The notes: generated by a model not told the origin, from the letters alone. A DNA stretch of 64,000 nucleotides from Candidatus Gastranaerophilales bacterium (GCA_944324165.1 CALUVG010000003.1:55914-119913), one strand, 5' to 3'. Shown: positions 1 to 9,590, numbered from the stretch's first letter. Numbers and translations: made by a program.

Positions 1-1391
1 GCCTTTTGGTGAAAATCAAACGAAATATCATCTAATTTAGCTGACATTTCATTCATACTTGTTGTTATTGCATTTTCATTTGTGGCACTAATAGCATCAA
101 CATTTTCTGCTATGTCATTCAATTTATCCATAAAATCTAATGATTGTAAGGATTTAAGAATTTGTTCAATTTTTTCTTTATTTTCTACTAAATCGTTATT
201 TAAAAAATTTGAATTATCTACAATTTTCTGGATAAAATCAGTTAAATCACCTCTGAATGCATTAAAATCATCTTCTGTGATTATTGAAGAAAATTTTCGA
301 TCAAGATCATCAAGTTTGGCATTAACCTTCTCATTTTCGCCAACTTCCTGAACAAGATTTTTCACATTATCAATAACAAAAGCAAGCGCATCAATCTTGT
401 TTGAAATGGTATCAAAATCTAAAGCCAGAGTAATTTCATTTACATGCGCGTCTAAGTCGTTAACGCGATCTATGACATCTTCCAGTTTTTGTTGTGCAAC
501 GTCAAAATTTTCACGGGTCAGAAGCTGCGAAACCGCCTCTGAAAGAGCATCATTTTTCTGATCGAAAATCTGTAATGAAGACAAAATACCGTTAGTAGCC
601 AGATAAATTGTCTCAAGCTCTTTTTTAATAATATCATTCTGGACAGTAGGATCCATAGACATAATATTCTGAATAATAGATTGCAAACTATTATTTACAT
701 CTATAATATTAGCCTCAAATCCATGATTTAAATTTTCCAGCACATTAAGCTTTTCTACTAACTTGTTTTCAGAAGAGGATTGCGAAGACGCAAGCACTGC
801 ACTGCTGGAATTAATATAATCTTTTATGTCTGAAGTTTTTAACTCCATCAATTCCCTGTAATTACTTGACTGCAATACAAGATTTTCACCGAGCGCACGA
901 ATATCATCAGCAAGACTGGAAATACTTTGAGATTGTTTTTCATCAGCACTCTGGCGTTCATTCTGCATAACAGCATGCTGTCTTGATATTTCCTGATTAA
1001 TATTTTCAATTAAATCGCGGGTTGTATCAAAATTAAGAGAAATTCTTTCTGATAATTCATCATTAACTTTTGATAGATTTTCGTCAACTTTTTGGATAAG
1101 AGAATCAATGTCTGAAGTTTTTGCCGCCAATTCCTGATTTGATGTAATATATCTGAAAGCCTGTCCAAATTCATCATATTTTGATTGGTCAGCATTATAA
1201 CGCTCTTCCAATTTGGAGCGAATTTCTGTTAAATAATCTTTAACAATCTTATTTGTTTCATAATCATTCTTAATTTCATCTAATTTTTCCCCAATCAAAG
1301 CCAGAGATTTGCCGGTTTCATCAGCATTAATATCAGTATCAAGTTTCAAAGTTCTAAGTATTTCAGCAATTTCTTCAATTGTTTGTGCCAT
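1..1391 (-). CDS. Long coiled-coil protein, N-terminal part (runs off the window)
   Basis: An open minus-strand frame starts MAQTIEEIAEIL at 1391 behind a purine-rich site (AGGAAAGAGAAG) and stays open to the left edge, about 463 residues. It has no hydrophobic signal or membrane segment in the visible part. The composition is very rich in Asp, Glu, Asn, Ser, Lys and Leu with repeated Leu/Ile spacing, as in a long helical coiled coil, and Cys and Trp appear to be absent. No catalytic motif was seen. It could be a structural, SMC-like or methyl-accepting-like helical protein, but nothing visible decides this. The downstream end and any C-terminal domain lie outside the window. Confidence 0.8.
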   Translation of the reverse strand, partial: MAQTIEEIAEILRTLKLDTDINADETGKSLALIGEKLDEIKNDYETNKIVKDYLTEIRSKLEERYNADQSKYDEFGQAFRYITSNQELAAKTSDIDSLIQKVDENLSKVNDELSERISLNFDTTRDLIENINQEISRQHAVMQNERQSADEKQSQSISSLADDIRALGENLVLQSSNYRELMELKTSDIKDYINSSSAVLASSQSSSENKLVEKLNVLENLNHGFEANIIDVNNSLQSIIQNIMSMDPTVQNDIIKKELETIYLATNGILSSLQIFDQKNDALSEAVSQLLTRENFDVAQQKLEDVIDRVNDLDAHVNEITLALDFDTISNKIDALAFVIDNVKNLVQEVGENEKVNAKLDDLDRKFSSIITEDDFNAFRGDLTDFIQKIVDNSNFLNNDLVENKEKIEQILKSLQSLDFMDKLNDIAENVDAISATNENAITTSMNEMSAKLDDISFDFHQK

Positions 1392-1566
1392 TTCTCTTCT
1401 CTTTCCTATAAAGTTAGTATAATCTCCCTTATATTATATATTATCAGAATAACACAAAATTACGCAAAAATGTTAACGAATTTTACTAAAATTGTAAAAA
1501 AATACTTTTTATTTTCAATTTTAGTGTTATGATAAATATCAGACATGTAAATTTGGGTGAGGGAAT

Positions 1567-1779
1567 ATGAATTACATAACAATTGATAAAGAAAAGTGCA
1601 AAGCCTGTTATTTATGTATCAATGAATGCCCTAAAAAGCTTTTAAAAGTTAGTTCTGATACAAACAATTTAGGTGACCATATAGTAGAATTTGACGACCC
1701 GAATCATCAGTGTCTTGCTTGTGCAATGTGTGCACAAAGATGTCCTGACATGGCAATCACAGGAGTTTTCAAAGGATAA
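1567..1779 (+). CDS. korD: 2-oxoacid:ferredoxin oxidoreductase, delta (ferredoxin) subunit
   Basis: A 70-residue ferredoxin-like protein with two complete 4Fe-4S clusters: Cys11/14/17 with Cys21-Pro, and Cys49/52/55 with Cys59-Pro. It passes electrons between the catalytic subunits and free ferredoxin in the cytoplasm. It is the first gene of a four-gene operon; the alpha subunit starts 3 bases after its stop. A GTGAGGG-type ribosome site precedes the ATG. The order delta-alpha-beta-gamma is typical of the 2-oxoglutarate or branched-chain 2-oxoacid enzymes (Kor/Vor). The substrate cannot be settled from sequence alone. Confidence 0.9.
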   Translation: MNYITIDKEKCKACYLCINECPKKLLKVSSDTNNLGDHIVEFDDPNHQCLACAMCAQRCPDMAITGVFKG

Positions 1780-1782
1780 ATT

Positions 1783-2859
1783 ATGACTGAATGTTTAATC
1801 AAAGAAAATAAGAAAGTTTTAATAAAAGGTAATTACGCAATTGCGCAGGCTGCAATAAAGGCCGGATGTGAATGTTACTTCGGGTATCCTATCACTCCGC
1901 AAAGTGAAATTGGCGAATATATGAGCGGCAAAATGCAGGAACTTCACAGAGCATATGTATCTGCCGAAAGCGAACTTGCAGCAATTAATATGGTTGTCGG
2001 GGCATGCTCAACCGGTGCAAAAGCAATGACTTCTTCTTCATCTTGCGCGGTTGCATTAATGCAGGAAGCATTATCTTATGCGACTTCTGATGAATTACCT
2101 GTCGTTTTGGTAAGTGTTATGAGAGCGGGTCCGGGACTTGGCAATATTTATCCTTCTCAAGGGGATTACAATCAAGCAGTTACAGGCGGCGGCGACGGCG
2201 ATTACAAATTGATAGTACTGTCACCTTCCACTGTTCAGGAATGCATAGATTTAACCTATAAAACATTTTATCTGGCTCATAAATACAGAAATCCTGCAGT
2301 TTTACTGGCAGACGGGCTGCTCGGACAAATGATGGAACCTGTAGAATTTACAGATTACCCGTATCCATCAATTGATAATTCCGATTGGGCACTCACCGGA
2401 GCAAAAGGAAGATCCGGACGTGTAATACGTTCTTATGCGCCATTAGAAGAACCGCAATGTGAACACATTAAAAAACTTTTTAATAAGTATAAATTACTTG
2501 AAGAAAATGAAGTTATGTATGAAGAAAACGATATTGAAGATGCGGATATTGTTGTAACATGCTTTGGCAGTCTTGCACGTAACGTGAAATCAGCAATAAA
2601 AATTTGCAGAGAAAAAGGTCTAAAAGTCGGTTTCTTTAGACCAATAACTCTATTCCCGTTCCCTAACAGGCGATTAAATGAAATTGCAGATTCTGCGAAA
2701 AAAATTCTTGTTACTGAAGTCAATATGGGACAGATGATTAAAGATGTTAAACTGGCGGTAAACGGAAAAGTTCCTGTAAGTTTCTACGGCAAACCTGTAG
2801 GAGCATGGCCTAATGTTGATGATATAGTTGACGCTATTGAAAAAGAAATTAAAGGATAA
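1783..2859 (+). CDS. korA: 2-oxoacid:ferredoxin oxidoreductase, alpha subunit (KorA/VorB type)
   Basis: A 358-residue alpha subunit. The N-terminal pyrimidine-binding part shows GYPITPQSEI near residue 34 and a conserved SAESELAAINM stretch near residue 60; the C-terminal half is the second transketolase-like domain. With the beta subunit it forms the thiamine diphosphate site that decarboxylates a 2-oxoacid to acyl-CoA while reducing ferredoxin. The length and the operon with delta, beta and gamma fit. Close relatives are often annotated VorB (2-oxoisovalerate) or KorA (2-oxoglutarate), so the gene symbol is tentative. Confidence 0.9.
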   Translation: MTECLIKENKKVLIKGNYAIAQAAIKAGCECYFGYPITPQSEIGEYMSGKMQELHRAYVSAESELAAINMVVGACSTGAKAMTSSSSCAVALMQEALSYATSDELPVVLVSVMRAGPGLGNIYPSQGDYNQAVTGGGDGDYKLIVLSPSTVQECIDLTYKTFYLAHKYRNPAVLLADGLLGQMMEPVEFTDYPYPSIDNSDWALTGAKGRSGRVIRSYAPLEEPQCEHIKKLFNKYKLLEENEVMYEENDIEDADIVVTCFGSLARNVKSAIKICREKGLKVGFFRPITLFPFPNRRLNEIADSAKKILVTEVNMGQMIKDVKLAVNGKVPVSFYGKPVGAWPNVDDIVDAIEKEIKG

Positions 2860-2865
2860 TTAATA

Positions 2866-3618
2866 ATGGCAACACAAGTTTTTGAAATACCTAAATCATT
2901 TAAAAAGGATATGAAATACACATTCTGCCCGGGATGTGATCACGGAGTTGCAATAAGACTTATTGCCGAATTGCTTGACGAACTCAACCTCAGAGAAAAG
3001 ACCATTTTAGCCGCATCTATCGGCTGTTCAGTGACAATTTACGATTTTCTTGACGTTGATTCTATTGAAGCGCCTCATGGCAGAGCATTAGCAGAAGCAA
3101 CCGGAGTAAAACGCGCACGCCCTGACAAATTTGTATTTACCTATCAAGGTGATGGTGATTTTGCCTCTATTGGTCTGGCTGAAAGTATGCATGCAGCCTT
3201 GCGCGGCGAAAATTTAACCGCAATATGTATAAACAACACAACTTACGGTATGACAGGCGGACAACTCGGACCAACAACACTTCTCGGGCAGGTAACCACA
3301 ACTTCGCCTTCCGGACGCAATATTGAATATTACGGTTATCCAATCAAAATTGCAGAGCACATTGCATTATGTGATGGTACAGCATTTAGTGCACGTGTAT
3401 CACTTGACACAATCGCCAATATAAGAAAAGCTAAACAAGCACTTAAAAAGGCTTTTGAAGTGCAGTTACAAGGTTTGGGTTTCGGATTTGTAGAAATCCT
3501 TTCAACCTGCCCGACCAATTGGAAAATGACACCTCAACAGGCTCATGACAGAGTTAGAAATGAAATGATGCCTGTGTTTAAACCCGGTGTGTATAAAGAT
3601 GTTACTATAAAGAGTTAA
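2866..3618 (+). CDS. korB: 2-oxoacid:ferredoxin oxidoreductase, beta (TPP-binding) subunit
   Basis: A 250-residue beta subunit. The thiamine diphosphate motif starts at GDGDFASIGLAES and ends at ICINN. Four cysteines suited to the catalytic 4Fe-4S cluster are visible: Cys21 and Cys24 in FCPGCDHG, one in IGCSVT and one in LSTCPTNW. It pairs with the alpha subunit encoded 6 bases upstream. YGMTGGQ after the TPP motif is the usual family signature. Cytoplasmic, in central carbon or amino-acid-derived oxoacid metabolism of an anaerobe. Confidence 0.93.
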   Translation: MATQVFEIPKSFKKDMKYTFCPGCDHGVAIRLIAELLDELNLREKTILAASIGCSVTIYDFLDVDSIEAPHGRALAEATGVKRARPDKFVFTYQGDGDFASIGLAESMHAALRGENLTAICINNTTYGMTGGQLGPTTLLGQVTTTSPSGRNIEYYGYPIKIAEHIALCDGTAFSARVSLDTIANIRKAKQALKKAFEVQLQGLGFGFVEILSTCPTNWKMTPQQAHDRVRNEMMPVFKPGVYKDVTIKS

Positions 3619-3631
3619 TTATTAAAGGAAT

Positions 3632-4189
3632 ATGAGTGTGATGAATGAAAAGAATTTTATAATTGCCGGTTTTGGCGGACAAGGCGTATTATTGGCTGGA
3701 GAAGTTTTAGCAAATGCATTTATGCTTGCAGGGAAAAATGTTACCTGGTATCCGTGCTATGGTGCTGAAATGCGCGGCGGAACAGTTAACTGTGAAATAG
3801 TTATGAATGATGACCCCGTAAGTGCAGTTAACAAAAAAGAAGCTGACTTTGTTATTGCATTGAATCAGGCCTCTTTCAATAAATTCGTTTCTAAAATCAA
3901 AAAAGGCGGCTTAATGATTGTTAATTCGTCACTGGCAAAAGAAATTAAAACACGTACTGACATAAATTATTTATTTGCGCCAATTACTAAACTGGCAGAG
4001 AATTTAGGCAATATAAAAATGACGAATATTCTGGCATTAGGAATTCTGGCTAAAGCAAGTAAATTAGTTTCTATAGAAACTCTAAGTCATGCGTTGGATA
4101 ATGTAATTCCTCCTCATAGAAAAAATCTTCTTCCGCTTAACCTGAAAGCCTTACAAATAGGCTATGAATACGATTTACTACCTGTGTAA
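3632..4189 (+). CDS. korC: 2-oxoacid:ferredoxin oxidoreductase, gamma subunit
   Basis: A 185-residue gamma subunit. GFGGQGVLLAGEVLA near the N terminus and CYGAEMRGGT near residue 50 are the family signatures; the fold contributes to CoA handling. It is the last gene of the operon, 13 bases after korB. Its start is MSVMNEKN; a second ATG four codons in is possible, but the AAAGGA site is well placed for the first. No clear intrinsic terminator follows, only a weak AAATCA/TTGATTT inverted repeat around 4195-4220. Confidence 0.92.
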   Translation: MSVMNEKNFIIAGFGGQGVLLAGEVLANAFMLAGKNVTWYPCYGAEMRGGTVNCEIVMNDDPVSAVNKKEADFVIALNQASFNKFVSKIKKGGLMIVNSSLAKEIKTRTDINYLFAPITKLAENLGNIKMTNILALGILAKASKLVSIETLSHALDNVIPPHRKNLLPLNLKALQIGYEYDLLPV

Positions 4190-4265
4190 ATTTAAAATCA
4201 GCTAAAAAGTTGATTTAAAAAGAGCAGAATAATATTATCCTATTCATGTTCAAACGAGGTTTACA

Positions 4266-4496
4266 GTGAAAAAAGAACTTATTAAATCTATAAGAGAAAA
4301 AGAAATACAACTGGCGAAATTAAGAGAGCATGTAGACAAAAGTTCTGTCTGCTCAGATTTATATAACAAAGTCGTTTTGCAAAAAGCCATCCTGAAAAAA
4401 GAACTTGATGATTTAAATAAAAACAAGTTTGCTGATAAAGTGCGCTACCTGTTTCCGCGTAAGAAAACACTTATCTGCGATTACTTCAAAAAATAA
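4266..4496 (+). CDS. Small basic helical protein, unknown
   Basis: A 76-residue Lys-rich protein preceded by an ACGAGGT site. It is almost entirely predicted helix with alternating Lys/Glu and Leu (ELIKSIREKEIQLAKL) and a basic tail ending CDYFKK. There is no signal peptide or recognised domain. It lies in the same direction as the korDABC operon, 76 bases after it, so it could be co-transcribed. The following 200 bases up to 4707 hold nothing recognisable. The ribosome site and charge pattern make it more likely real than chance. Confidence 0.55.
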   Translation: MKKELIKSIREKEIQLAKLREHVDKSSVCSDLYNKVVLQKAILKKELDDLNKNKFADKVRYLFPRKKTLICDYFKK

Positions 4497-4707
4497 TTCA
4501 AAATATTTGACCGAAGAATTGAATGCGCGTGTAACGTGCAAAAGAAATGGTTGCTCACTAAGTATTGTTCAGAGACAGAAATATTTGTACCTGTATCACT
4601 ATGGGATCGCTCATAATTAGTCAAGAGTTGAATTGTATCTGGTAAAATTTTTAAAAGTAAAAATATTGAGTTAAATATATTTTTAGACAATTTTCACTCT
4701 ATTACAT

Positions 4708-5262
4708 TCAGTTAGAAATAATTGCTTCATCATTCAAATGATCTTCAATTGATATTCCCCAGGTATACCCATCGTGAATATACTGCGGATAGATTTTAAC
4801 TGTAGTATTATCCCTATAAACAGGTTTATTATCACCAAAATCAAAGACATCTATATATTTTATTGTTTTTGTACTCTTGTCAGCAGAAGTTGTTACAGTA
4901 ATAAGTTTTCCTGCGTCTTCCGCATAATAAGGTTGGAATGTTTCGGTTATACTGCCATCATCATTTATAACTGCGGATGTAGGAATGAATTTTTGACTAT
5001 CAAACCCTATATTTTTTTCAATTTTTGCTATTTGTGTCTGATGTACCTTCATACCGTCAGACGCAAGCGGTTTTCTTCCTCTAGCCTGCTCCACATTTTC
5101 TGCAGACTGTGAAGTTGTTCGTTCAACAACTAACCCTTTATTCATATCTGCACTCTGAGCCTGAAAAAATTCGTAATCAGTTCCGGTGTTTCGCTGTGCA
5201 ATGGTACCTGTATTGTTTGCTATAACCTGAAATAACGCTCCTATAGCATTTAAATTAAACAT
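4708..5262 (-). CDS. Uncharacterised 184-residue protein
   Basis: Preceded by a good AAAGGAG site 7 bases from the ATG (MFNLNAIGALFQ). The N-terminal third is rich in Asn, Gln and Thr with no charged signal-type start; the C-terminal part from about residue 85 reads like a small beta-rich domain (GSITETFQPYYAED, TVKIYPQYIHDGYTWGIS). No membrane segment or known motif was recognised. It is monocistronic and convergent with the preceding plus-strand genes. A candidate minus-strand promoter sits at 5375-5401 and the leader contains a short tandem repeat. Confidence 0.7.
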   Translation of the reverse strand: MFNLNAIGALFQVIANNTGTIAQRNTGTDYEFFQAQSADMNKGLVVERTTSQSAENVEQARGRKPLASDGMKVHQTQIAKIEKNIGFDSQKFIPTSAVINDDGSITETFQPYYAEDAGKLITVTTSADKSTKTIKYIDVFDFGDNKPVYRDNTTVKIYPQYIHDGYTWGISIEDHLNDEAIISN

Positions 5263-5347
5263 TTTTATACTCCTTTCTTATAATTTATAAAAGCCTTATA
5301 AATAGATAAAAACACAGCTATATAAAAAAGTTACACCTCCGCACCGC

Positions 5348-5369
5348 ATCCTATCCTATCCTATTCTAT
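5348..5369. repeat. Short tandem CTATC repeat in the 5' leader of the 4708-5262 gene
   Basis: Units of five bases (ATAGG on the minus strand) repeat about four times with one change near the end. The run lies about 85 bases upstream of the start codon, between a TATAAT-like box (5375-5380, minus strand) and the gene, so it would be in the transcribed leader. A G-rich GGAGGTG follows it on the minus strand. The role is unknown. Confidence 0.45.
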
Positions 5370-5460
5370 GAGGGATTATAACTGTGTTTCAGCCATATCA
5401 AAATTCATTTTTACATTTCTTTATATTAAACCAAAATCACCCATTTAATTTATATTTTAG

Positions 5461-5489
5461 TTTCATTTTTTTTATTTTTGTGTTATATT
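5461..5489 (+). promoter_or_regulatory. Candidate sigma-70 promoter of ppdK
   Basis: TATATT at 5484-5489 is preceded by TGT, an extended -10 feature, and lies 17 bases after TTTCAT at 5461-5466 within a T-rich stretch. The start codon is 57 bases downstream and has an AAGGAG site. The -35 match is weak, so the assignment rests mainly on the -10 box and position. Confidence 0.4.
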
Positions 5490-5545
5490 CTGGTTAACAG
5501 TGTTTTAATTATTATTTATTTTAAAAAAGAAGGAGAATTAAAACT

Positions 5546-8206
5546 ATGACAGAAAAACGTGTTTGGCTTTTCAGAGAAGGCAACGCAAATATGCGTAATC
5601 TTCTCGGCGGAAAAGGCGCAAATTTGGCAGAGATGACTAACTTAGGTCTTCCTGTGCCACCGGGGTTAACTATTACTACTGAAACCTGTATGGATTACAT
5701 CAATCATGGCAACAGAATGCCTGATGGTCTTATGGATGAAGTTAAGGCTGCTTTAAAAGATGTTGAACAACAAGCAGGTAAAAAATTCGGTGATACCGAA
5801 AATCCTTTATTGGTCTCAGTACGTTCAGGGGCAAGACTTTCTATGCCTGGTATGATGGAAACTATCCTTAACTTAGGCTTGAATGACCAAACTGTAGAAG
5901 CTATGGTTAAACTTACTAACAACCCTAGATTCTGCTATGACAGCTATCGTCGTTTCTTAACTATGTTCGGCTCTGTAGCCTGGGAAATGGACAGACAAAA
6001 ATACTTTGAATCAGAAGTTGAAAAACTGAAAGAACGTGAAGGCGTTAAAGAAGATACTGAAATCTCAGCAGAGGGCTGGAAATCTTTAATTCCTGTCTAC
6101 AAAAATGTTATCAAAGAAGTTACAGGAAAAGAATTTCCGCAAGATCCTTACGTTCAATTGGAAGAAGCAATTGAAGCGGTATTTAGATCATGGAATATCC
6201 CGCGTGCAGTTGCTTACAGAAACATGAACAAAATCGACCACAGCTATGGTACTGCTGTTAACGTTCAAACAATGGTATTCGGTAACATGGGCGACGATTG
6301 TGCTACCGGTGTTTCATTCACTCGTAACCCTGCAACCGGTGAAAATAAATTCTACGGTGAATATTTAACCAATGCTCAAGGTGAAGACGTTGTTGCCGGT
6401 ATCAGAACTCCAAAACCTATTGCGGAATTGGAAAACGAAATGCCTGATTTATACAGACAATACGTTGATATCGCTAAAAAACTAGAACTTGGCTATAAAG
6501 ATGTTCAAGATATGGAATTTACTATTGAAAAAGGTAAATTGTGGATTCTGCAGACACGTAACGGTAAGAGAACTGCCGCTGCTGCTGTAAAAATTGCTGT
6601 TGATATGCACGAAGAAGGAATTATCTCTAAAGAACGCGCTATTCAACTCGTTGATCCATACACAGTTAACCAGATATTATTACCTTGCTTTGACTCTGCA
6701 GCTCTTGCATCAGCTCACAAAATCTGTACAGGTGTAAACGCATCTCCTGGGGCTGCAGTAGGTAAAATTGTATTTGATACAGAAGAAGCCGCAGAACGCG
6801 GTGCTGCAGGAGAAAAAGTTATCCTTGTACGTGTTGAAACATGTCCGGATGATATTCACGGTATGGCAGTTTCTCAAGGTGTATTGACCCTAAGAGGCGG
6901 CGCAACTTCTCACGCTGCAGTTGTTGCTAAAGGTATGGGTAAACCTTGCGTTTCAGGTTGCGAAGATTTAAAAATCGACCTTAACAACGAGACTTTAACA
7001 GGTGCAGATGGCACTGTTTACCACAAAAACGATGTAATCTCACTTGACGGTGGCAAAGGTCTGGTTATGGAAGGCGCTGTTAAACTCGTTGAAGCTCAAA
7101 TCGACGACAACTGGAACAAGTTCTTCAGCTGGGTTGACGAAATTAAACAAATGAAAGTTGAAGCTAATGCTGATACTCCTAAAGATATTGAAAACGCTAA
7201 GAAATTCGGCGCAGAAGGTGTAGGTCTTTGCCGTACAGAACACATGTTCATGGATCCGGACAGACTGCCTTGGGTACAAAAAATGATTATTGCAGGTACT
7301 CCGGAAGCAAGAAAAGAAGCTCTGGAACACTTATTACCAATGCAATATTCCGACTTCTATGCAATGTTCAAAGCTTTAGGCGACAAACCTTTGACTGTAA
7401 GACTTTTAGACCCGCCTCTTCACGAATTCTTACCTGATAAAGAATCTTTAATCGCTGAAGTTGCAACTCTTAAAGCACAAGGCAAAGACGCATCAGAAAA
7501 AGAAGAACTTTTACATGTTGTAGAAAGCCTTTCTGAAGCTAACCCTATGATGGGCTTACGCGGCTGCCGTCTTGGTTTAACTTATCCTGAAATCAATGAA
7601 ATGCAGGTTAGAGCAATATTTGAAGCTTGCTGTGACTTGAAAAAAGAAGGATTAAACGTTAAACCTTGGGTAATGGTTCCACTGATTGGTCACGTTAACG
7701 AACTTAAAGTTGCCAAAGAAATACTTGTTCGTGTAGCTAGAGAAGTTATGATCAAAAAAGGCGTTGAAGTTGAATACAAATTCGGTACTATGATTGAAAT
7801 TCCGCGTGCTGCATTAACTTCTGACGAAATTGCAGAATACGCTGAATTCTTCTCATTCGGTACAAACGACCTTACACAAATGACATTCGGCTACTCTCGT
7901 GACGATGCTGAAGGCAAGTTCTTGAACAGATATGTTGAACAAAAAATCTTACCTGCTAACCCGTTTGAAACATTAGATCAAAAAGGTGTTGGTTTACTTG
8001 TTGAAATGTCAATGGAAAAAGGTAAGAAAGTAAATCCTTCACTTGTCGGCGGTATTTGCGGTGAACACGGCGGTGATCCTGATTCTGTTAAATTTGCACA
8101 CAAAATCGGATTGGATTACGTATCTTGTTCTCCATTCAGAATTCCGCAAGCAAGACTTGCTGCTGCACAAGCAGTTGTTGAATCCCGTCAACTTGCACTT
8201 GTGTAA
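5546..8206 (+). CDS. ppdK: Pyruvate, phosphate dikinase
   Basis: An 886-residue enzyme of normal length that interconverts pyruvate, ATP and phosphate with phosphoenolpyruvate, AMP and pyrophosphate. The N-terminal ATP-grasp domain begins NLLGGKGANLAEM. The central swivelling domain carries the phosphohistidine in GGATSHAAVVAKGMG (His456 by codon position). The C-terminal PEP/pyruvate barrel has GLRGCRLG, SFGTNDLTQ and the catalytic Cys in GGICGEHGGDP. It is monocistronic with its own promoter, an AAGGAG site and a strong terminator. In an anaerobe with ferredoxin-linked oxidoreductases it probably serves glycolysis or gluconeogenesis through pyrophosphate. Confidence 0.97.
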   Translation: MTEKRVWLFREGNANMRNLLGGKGANLAEMTNLGLPVPPGLTITTETCMDYINHGNRMPDGLMDEVKAALKDVEQQAGKKFGDTENPLLVSVRSGARLSMPGMMETILNLGLNDQTVEAMVKLTNNPRFCYDSYRRFLTMFGSVAWEMDRQKYFESEVEKLKEREGVKEDTEISAEGWKSLIPVYKNVIKEVTGKEFPQDPYVQLEEAIEAVFRSWNIPRAVAYRNMNKIDHSYGTAVNVQTMVFGNMGDDCATGVSFTRNPATGENKFYGEYLTNAQGEDVVAGIRTPKPIAELENEMPDLYRQYVDIAKKLELGYKDVQDMEFTIEKGKLWILQTRNGKRTAAAAVKIAVDMHEEGIISKERAIQLVDPYTVNQILLPCFDSAALASAHKICTGVNASPGAAVGKIVFDTEEAAERGAAGEKVILVRVETCPDDIHGMAVSQGVLTLRGGATSHAAVVAKGMGKPCVSGCEDLKIDLNNETLTGADGTVYHKNDVISLDGGKGLVMEGAVKLVEAQIDDNWNKFFSWVDEIKQMKVEANADTPKDIENAKKFGAEGVGLCRTEHMFMDPDRLPWVQKMIIAGTPEARKEALEHLLPMQYSDFYAMFKALGDKPLTVRLLDPPLHEFLPDKESLIAEVATLKAQGKDASEKEELLHVVESLSEANPMMGLRGCRLGLTYPEINEMQVRAIFEACCDLKKEGLNVKPWVMVPLIGHVNELKVAKEILVRVAREVMIKKGVEVEYKFGTMIEIPRAALTSDEIAEYAEFFSFGTNDLTQMTFGYSRDDAEGKFLNRYVEQKILPANPFETLDQKGVGLLVEMSMEKGKKVNPSLVGGICGEHGGDPDSVKFAHKIGLDYVSCSPFRIPQARLAAAQAVVESRQLALV

Positions 8207-8219
8207 GCTGAAAAATTGT

Positions 8220-8258
8220 AAAAACCACGGAGGACATTGTTTCCTCCGTGGTTTTTTA
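8220..8258 (+). terminator. Intrinsic terminator of ppdK
   Basis: A near-perfect stem (AAAACCACGGAGGA paired with TCCTCCGTGGTTTT) with a short loop, ending in a run of T, 14 bases after the ppdK stop. Confidence 0.9.
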
Positions 8259-8282
8259 TAGACATTTTGAAGTCTCCATGCT

Positions 8283-8312
8283 AAAAAAAACGACTAGCGG
8301 TAAGCTGGTCGT
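8283..8312 (-). terminator. Intrinsic terminator, minus strand
   Basis: On the minus strand CGACCAGC and GCTAGTCG form a stem around TTACC, followed by eight T. It would end the transcript of the 8550-9590 gene after a 240-base 3' region. The remaining bases from 8313 to 8549 contain only an imperfect TAATAC/GTATTA hairpin directly after the stop codon and nothing that looks coding. Confidence 0.75.
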
Positions 8313-8549
8313 TGGAAAATCAATAGGAAAAAGGAAAAAGGGAAAGGAAATACTTGTTTTAAAGTCCTTTAGTCCTATGATGCTTGACTTAAAGTTCTTT
8401 TAGTTTTTATATTTGCATTTGTGTTGTAAAACTGAATACCTCATTATTTTTACCAATGTATTCCGCCCCTCAAGCATTACCTTATTCCTGTACATTCACC
8501 GGACATCGGGTTTATTAATACACTGCCTTTACAGGAGCGGTATTAATGA

Positions 8550-9590
8550 TTACCCGAATGTCTTGAATGTTGATTCGACGTTCTTTTCGATAACTTTTGA
8601 TACTGCATCCATTTCTGTTGAAATTGCATCTTGTTCTGTATCAAGTTGTTTCAATCTTAATTCTAAGTTTTTATCTTCTGCCTGAACTATTTCAATTTTA
8701 GCGTTGATTTCATCAATAGCCTGATCGTATTGATATTTTTCATATTCATACTGGTTCATCGCATCATCATAGGCAGCCTGATCAGTTGTTGTGCTTGTTG
8801 TCAGTGCATATGTGATTAGTTGACCATTTGCATCAGGGATTGATATACTGATATAACGCCCGGTTGAATCTTTTTCAACTTTACAGTCAGCGACAGCCTT
8901 AACTTCTTCTTGCTTTTGTTCTGAACCGATTGTGTAGCAAGGGATGTTAGATAATGACGCGCCGTTTGTATCACTGTATTGTGCATTATTAACATCCTGT
9001 ACTTTGTAGAAGTATGGTGTCCATTCACCGGTAGTTGTATCCTGAACGTATCTTACATACCAGTCAGCATCCTGACCACCATTGTATTTATCATTCAACA
9101 GCTCAATGTAAGCTTTTTCTTCTTCCATCAGACCGTCTAACTGATCATCTTCTAATGTACTCAAATACGGGTCATTTTTGATTATAGCATCATTAGGTTT
9201 AGTACCTGCATCACTCATTACACGGAGTTGAGTAGCACCGATAAAGTAGTTGCCTCCGTTTCTTGTAATAACGCTTGTTGCTGCAGACACTGCTGAGAAA
9301 TCATCTACCCATTGTCTTAAGTAACTTACGGTGTAACTGCCATTTGGATTTGCTATCATACTTGTGATGGTATTTGTTAATGCACCGTCTTCGAATGAGT
9401 AAACTGTCTTTGTATAATTATCTACGGAAGGCGGAACAGGAACTGACATACCTAACAAGTCATTGTAGTAATTAGCAGATTGGTTTGACAATGCTGTTCT
9501 TTGTTGGTTAATTTGCTGACCTTCATATTCAAGATTTGTCTTTCTTGCTGTCAAGCCTAAAAATCTTGCTTGAGATGCTGCCATACCCAT
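8550..9590 (-). CDS. MAASQAR-type protein of unknown function
   Basis: A 346-residue protein. The N terminus (MGMAASQARFLGLTARKTN, then a Gln/Asn-rich helical stretch with EYEGQQINQQRTALSNQSA) matches a form I recall as recurrent in Gastranaerophilales genomes. The middle is an Asp/Tyr/Thr-rich, probably beta segment; the C-terminal 90 residues are helical coiled coil (DEINAKIEIVQAEDKNLELR). There is no signal peptide or membrane segment. An AAAGGAAG site precedes the start. The helical ends around a variable centre recall filament-forming or rod-type proteins, but this is inference only. Expression from its own promoter, with a terminator at 8283-8312, seems likely. Confidence 0.85.
   Translation of the reverse strand: MGMAASQARFLGLTARKTNLEYEGQQINQQRTALSNQSANYYNDLLGMSVPVPPSVDNYTKTVYSFEDGALTNTITSMIANPNGSYTVSYLRQWVDDFSAVSAATSVITRNGGNYFIGATQLRVMSDAGTKPNDAIIKNDPYLSTLEDDQLDGLMEEEKAYIELLNDKYNGGQDADWYVRYVQDTTTGEWTPYFYKVQDVNNAQYSDTNGASLSNIPCYTIGSEQKQEEVKAVADCKVEKDSTGRYISISIPDANGQLITYALTTSTTTDQAAYDDAMNQYEYEKYQYDQAIDEINAKIEIVQAEDKNLELRLKQLDTEQDAISTEMDAVSKVIEKNVESTFKTFG

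Noticed and set aside
4774..5112. 112-residue plus-strand ORF
   Set aside because: Antisense shadow of the 4708-5262 gene, without ribosome site and with Cys/Phe/Ile-rich shadow composition.
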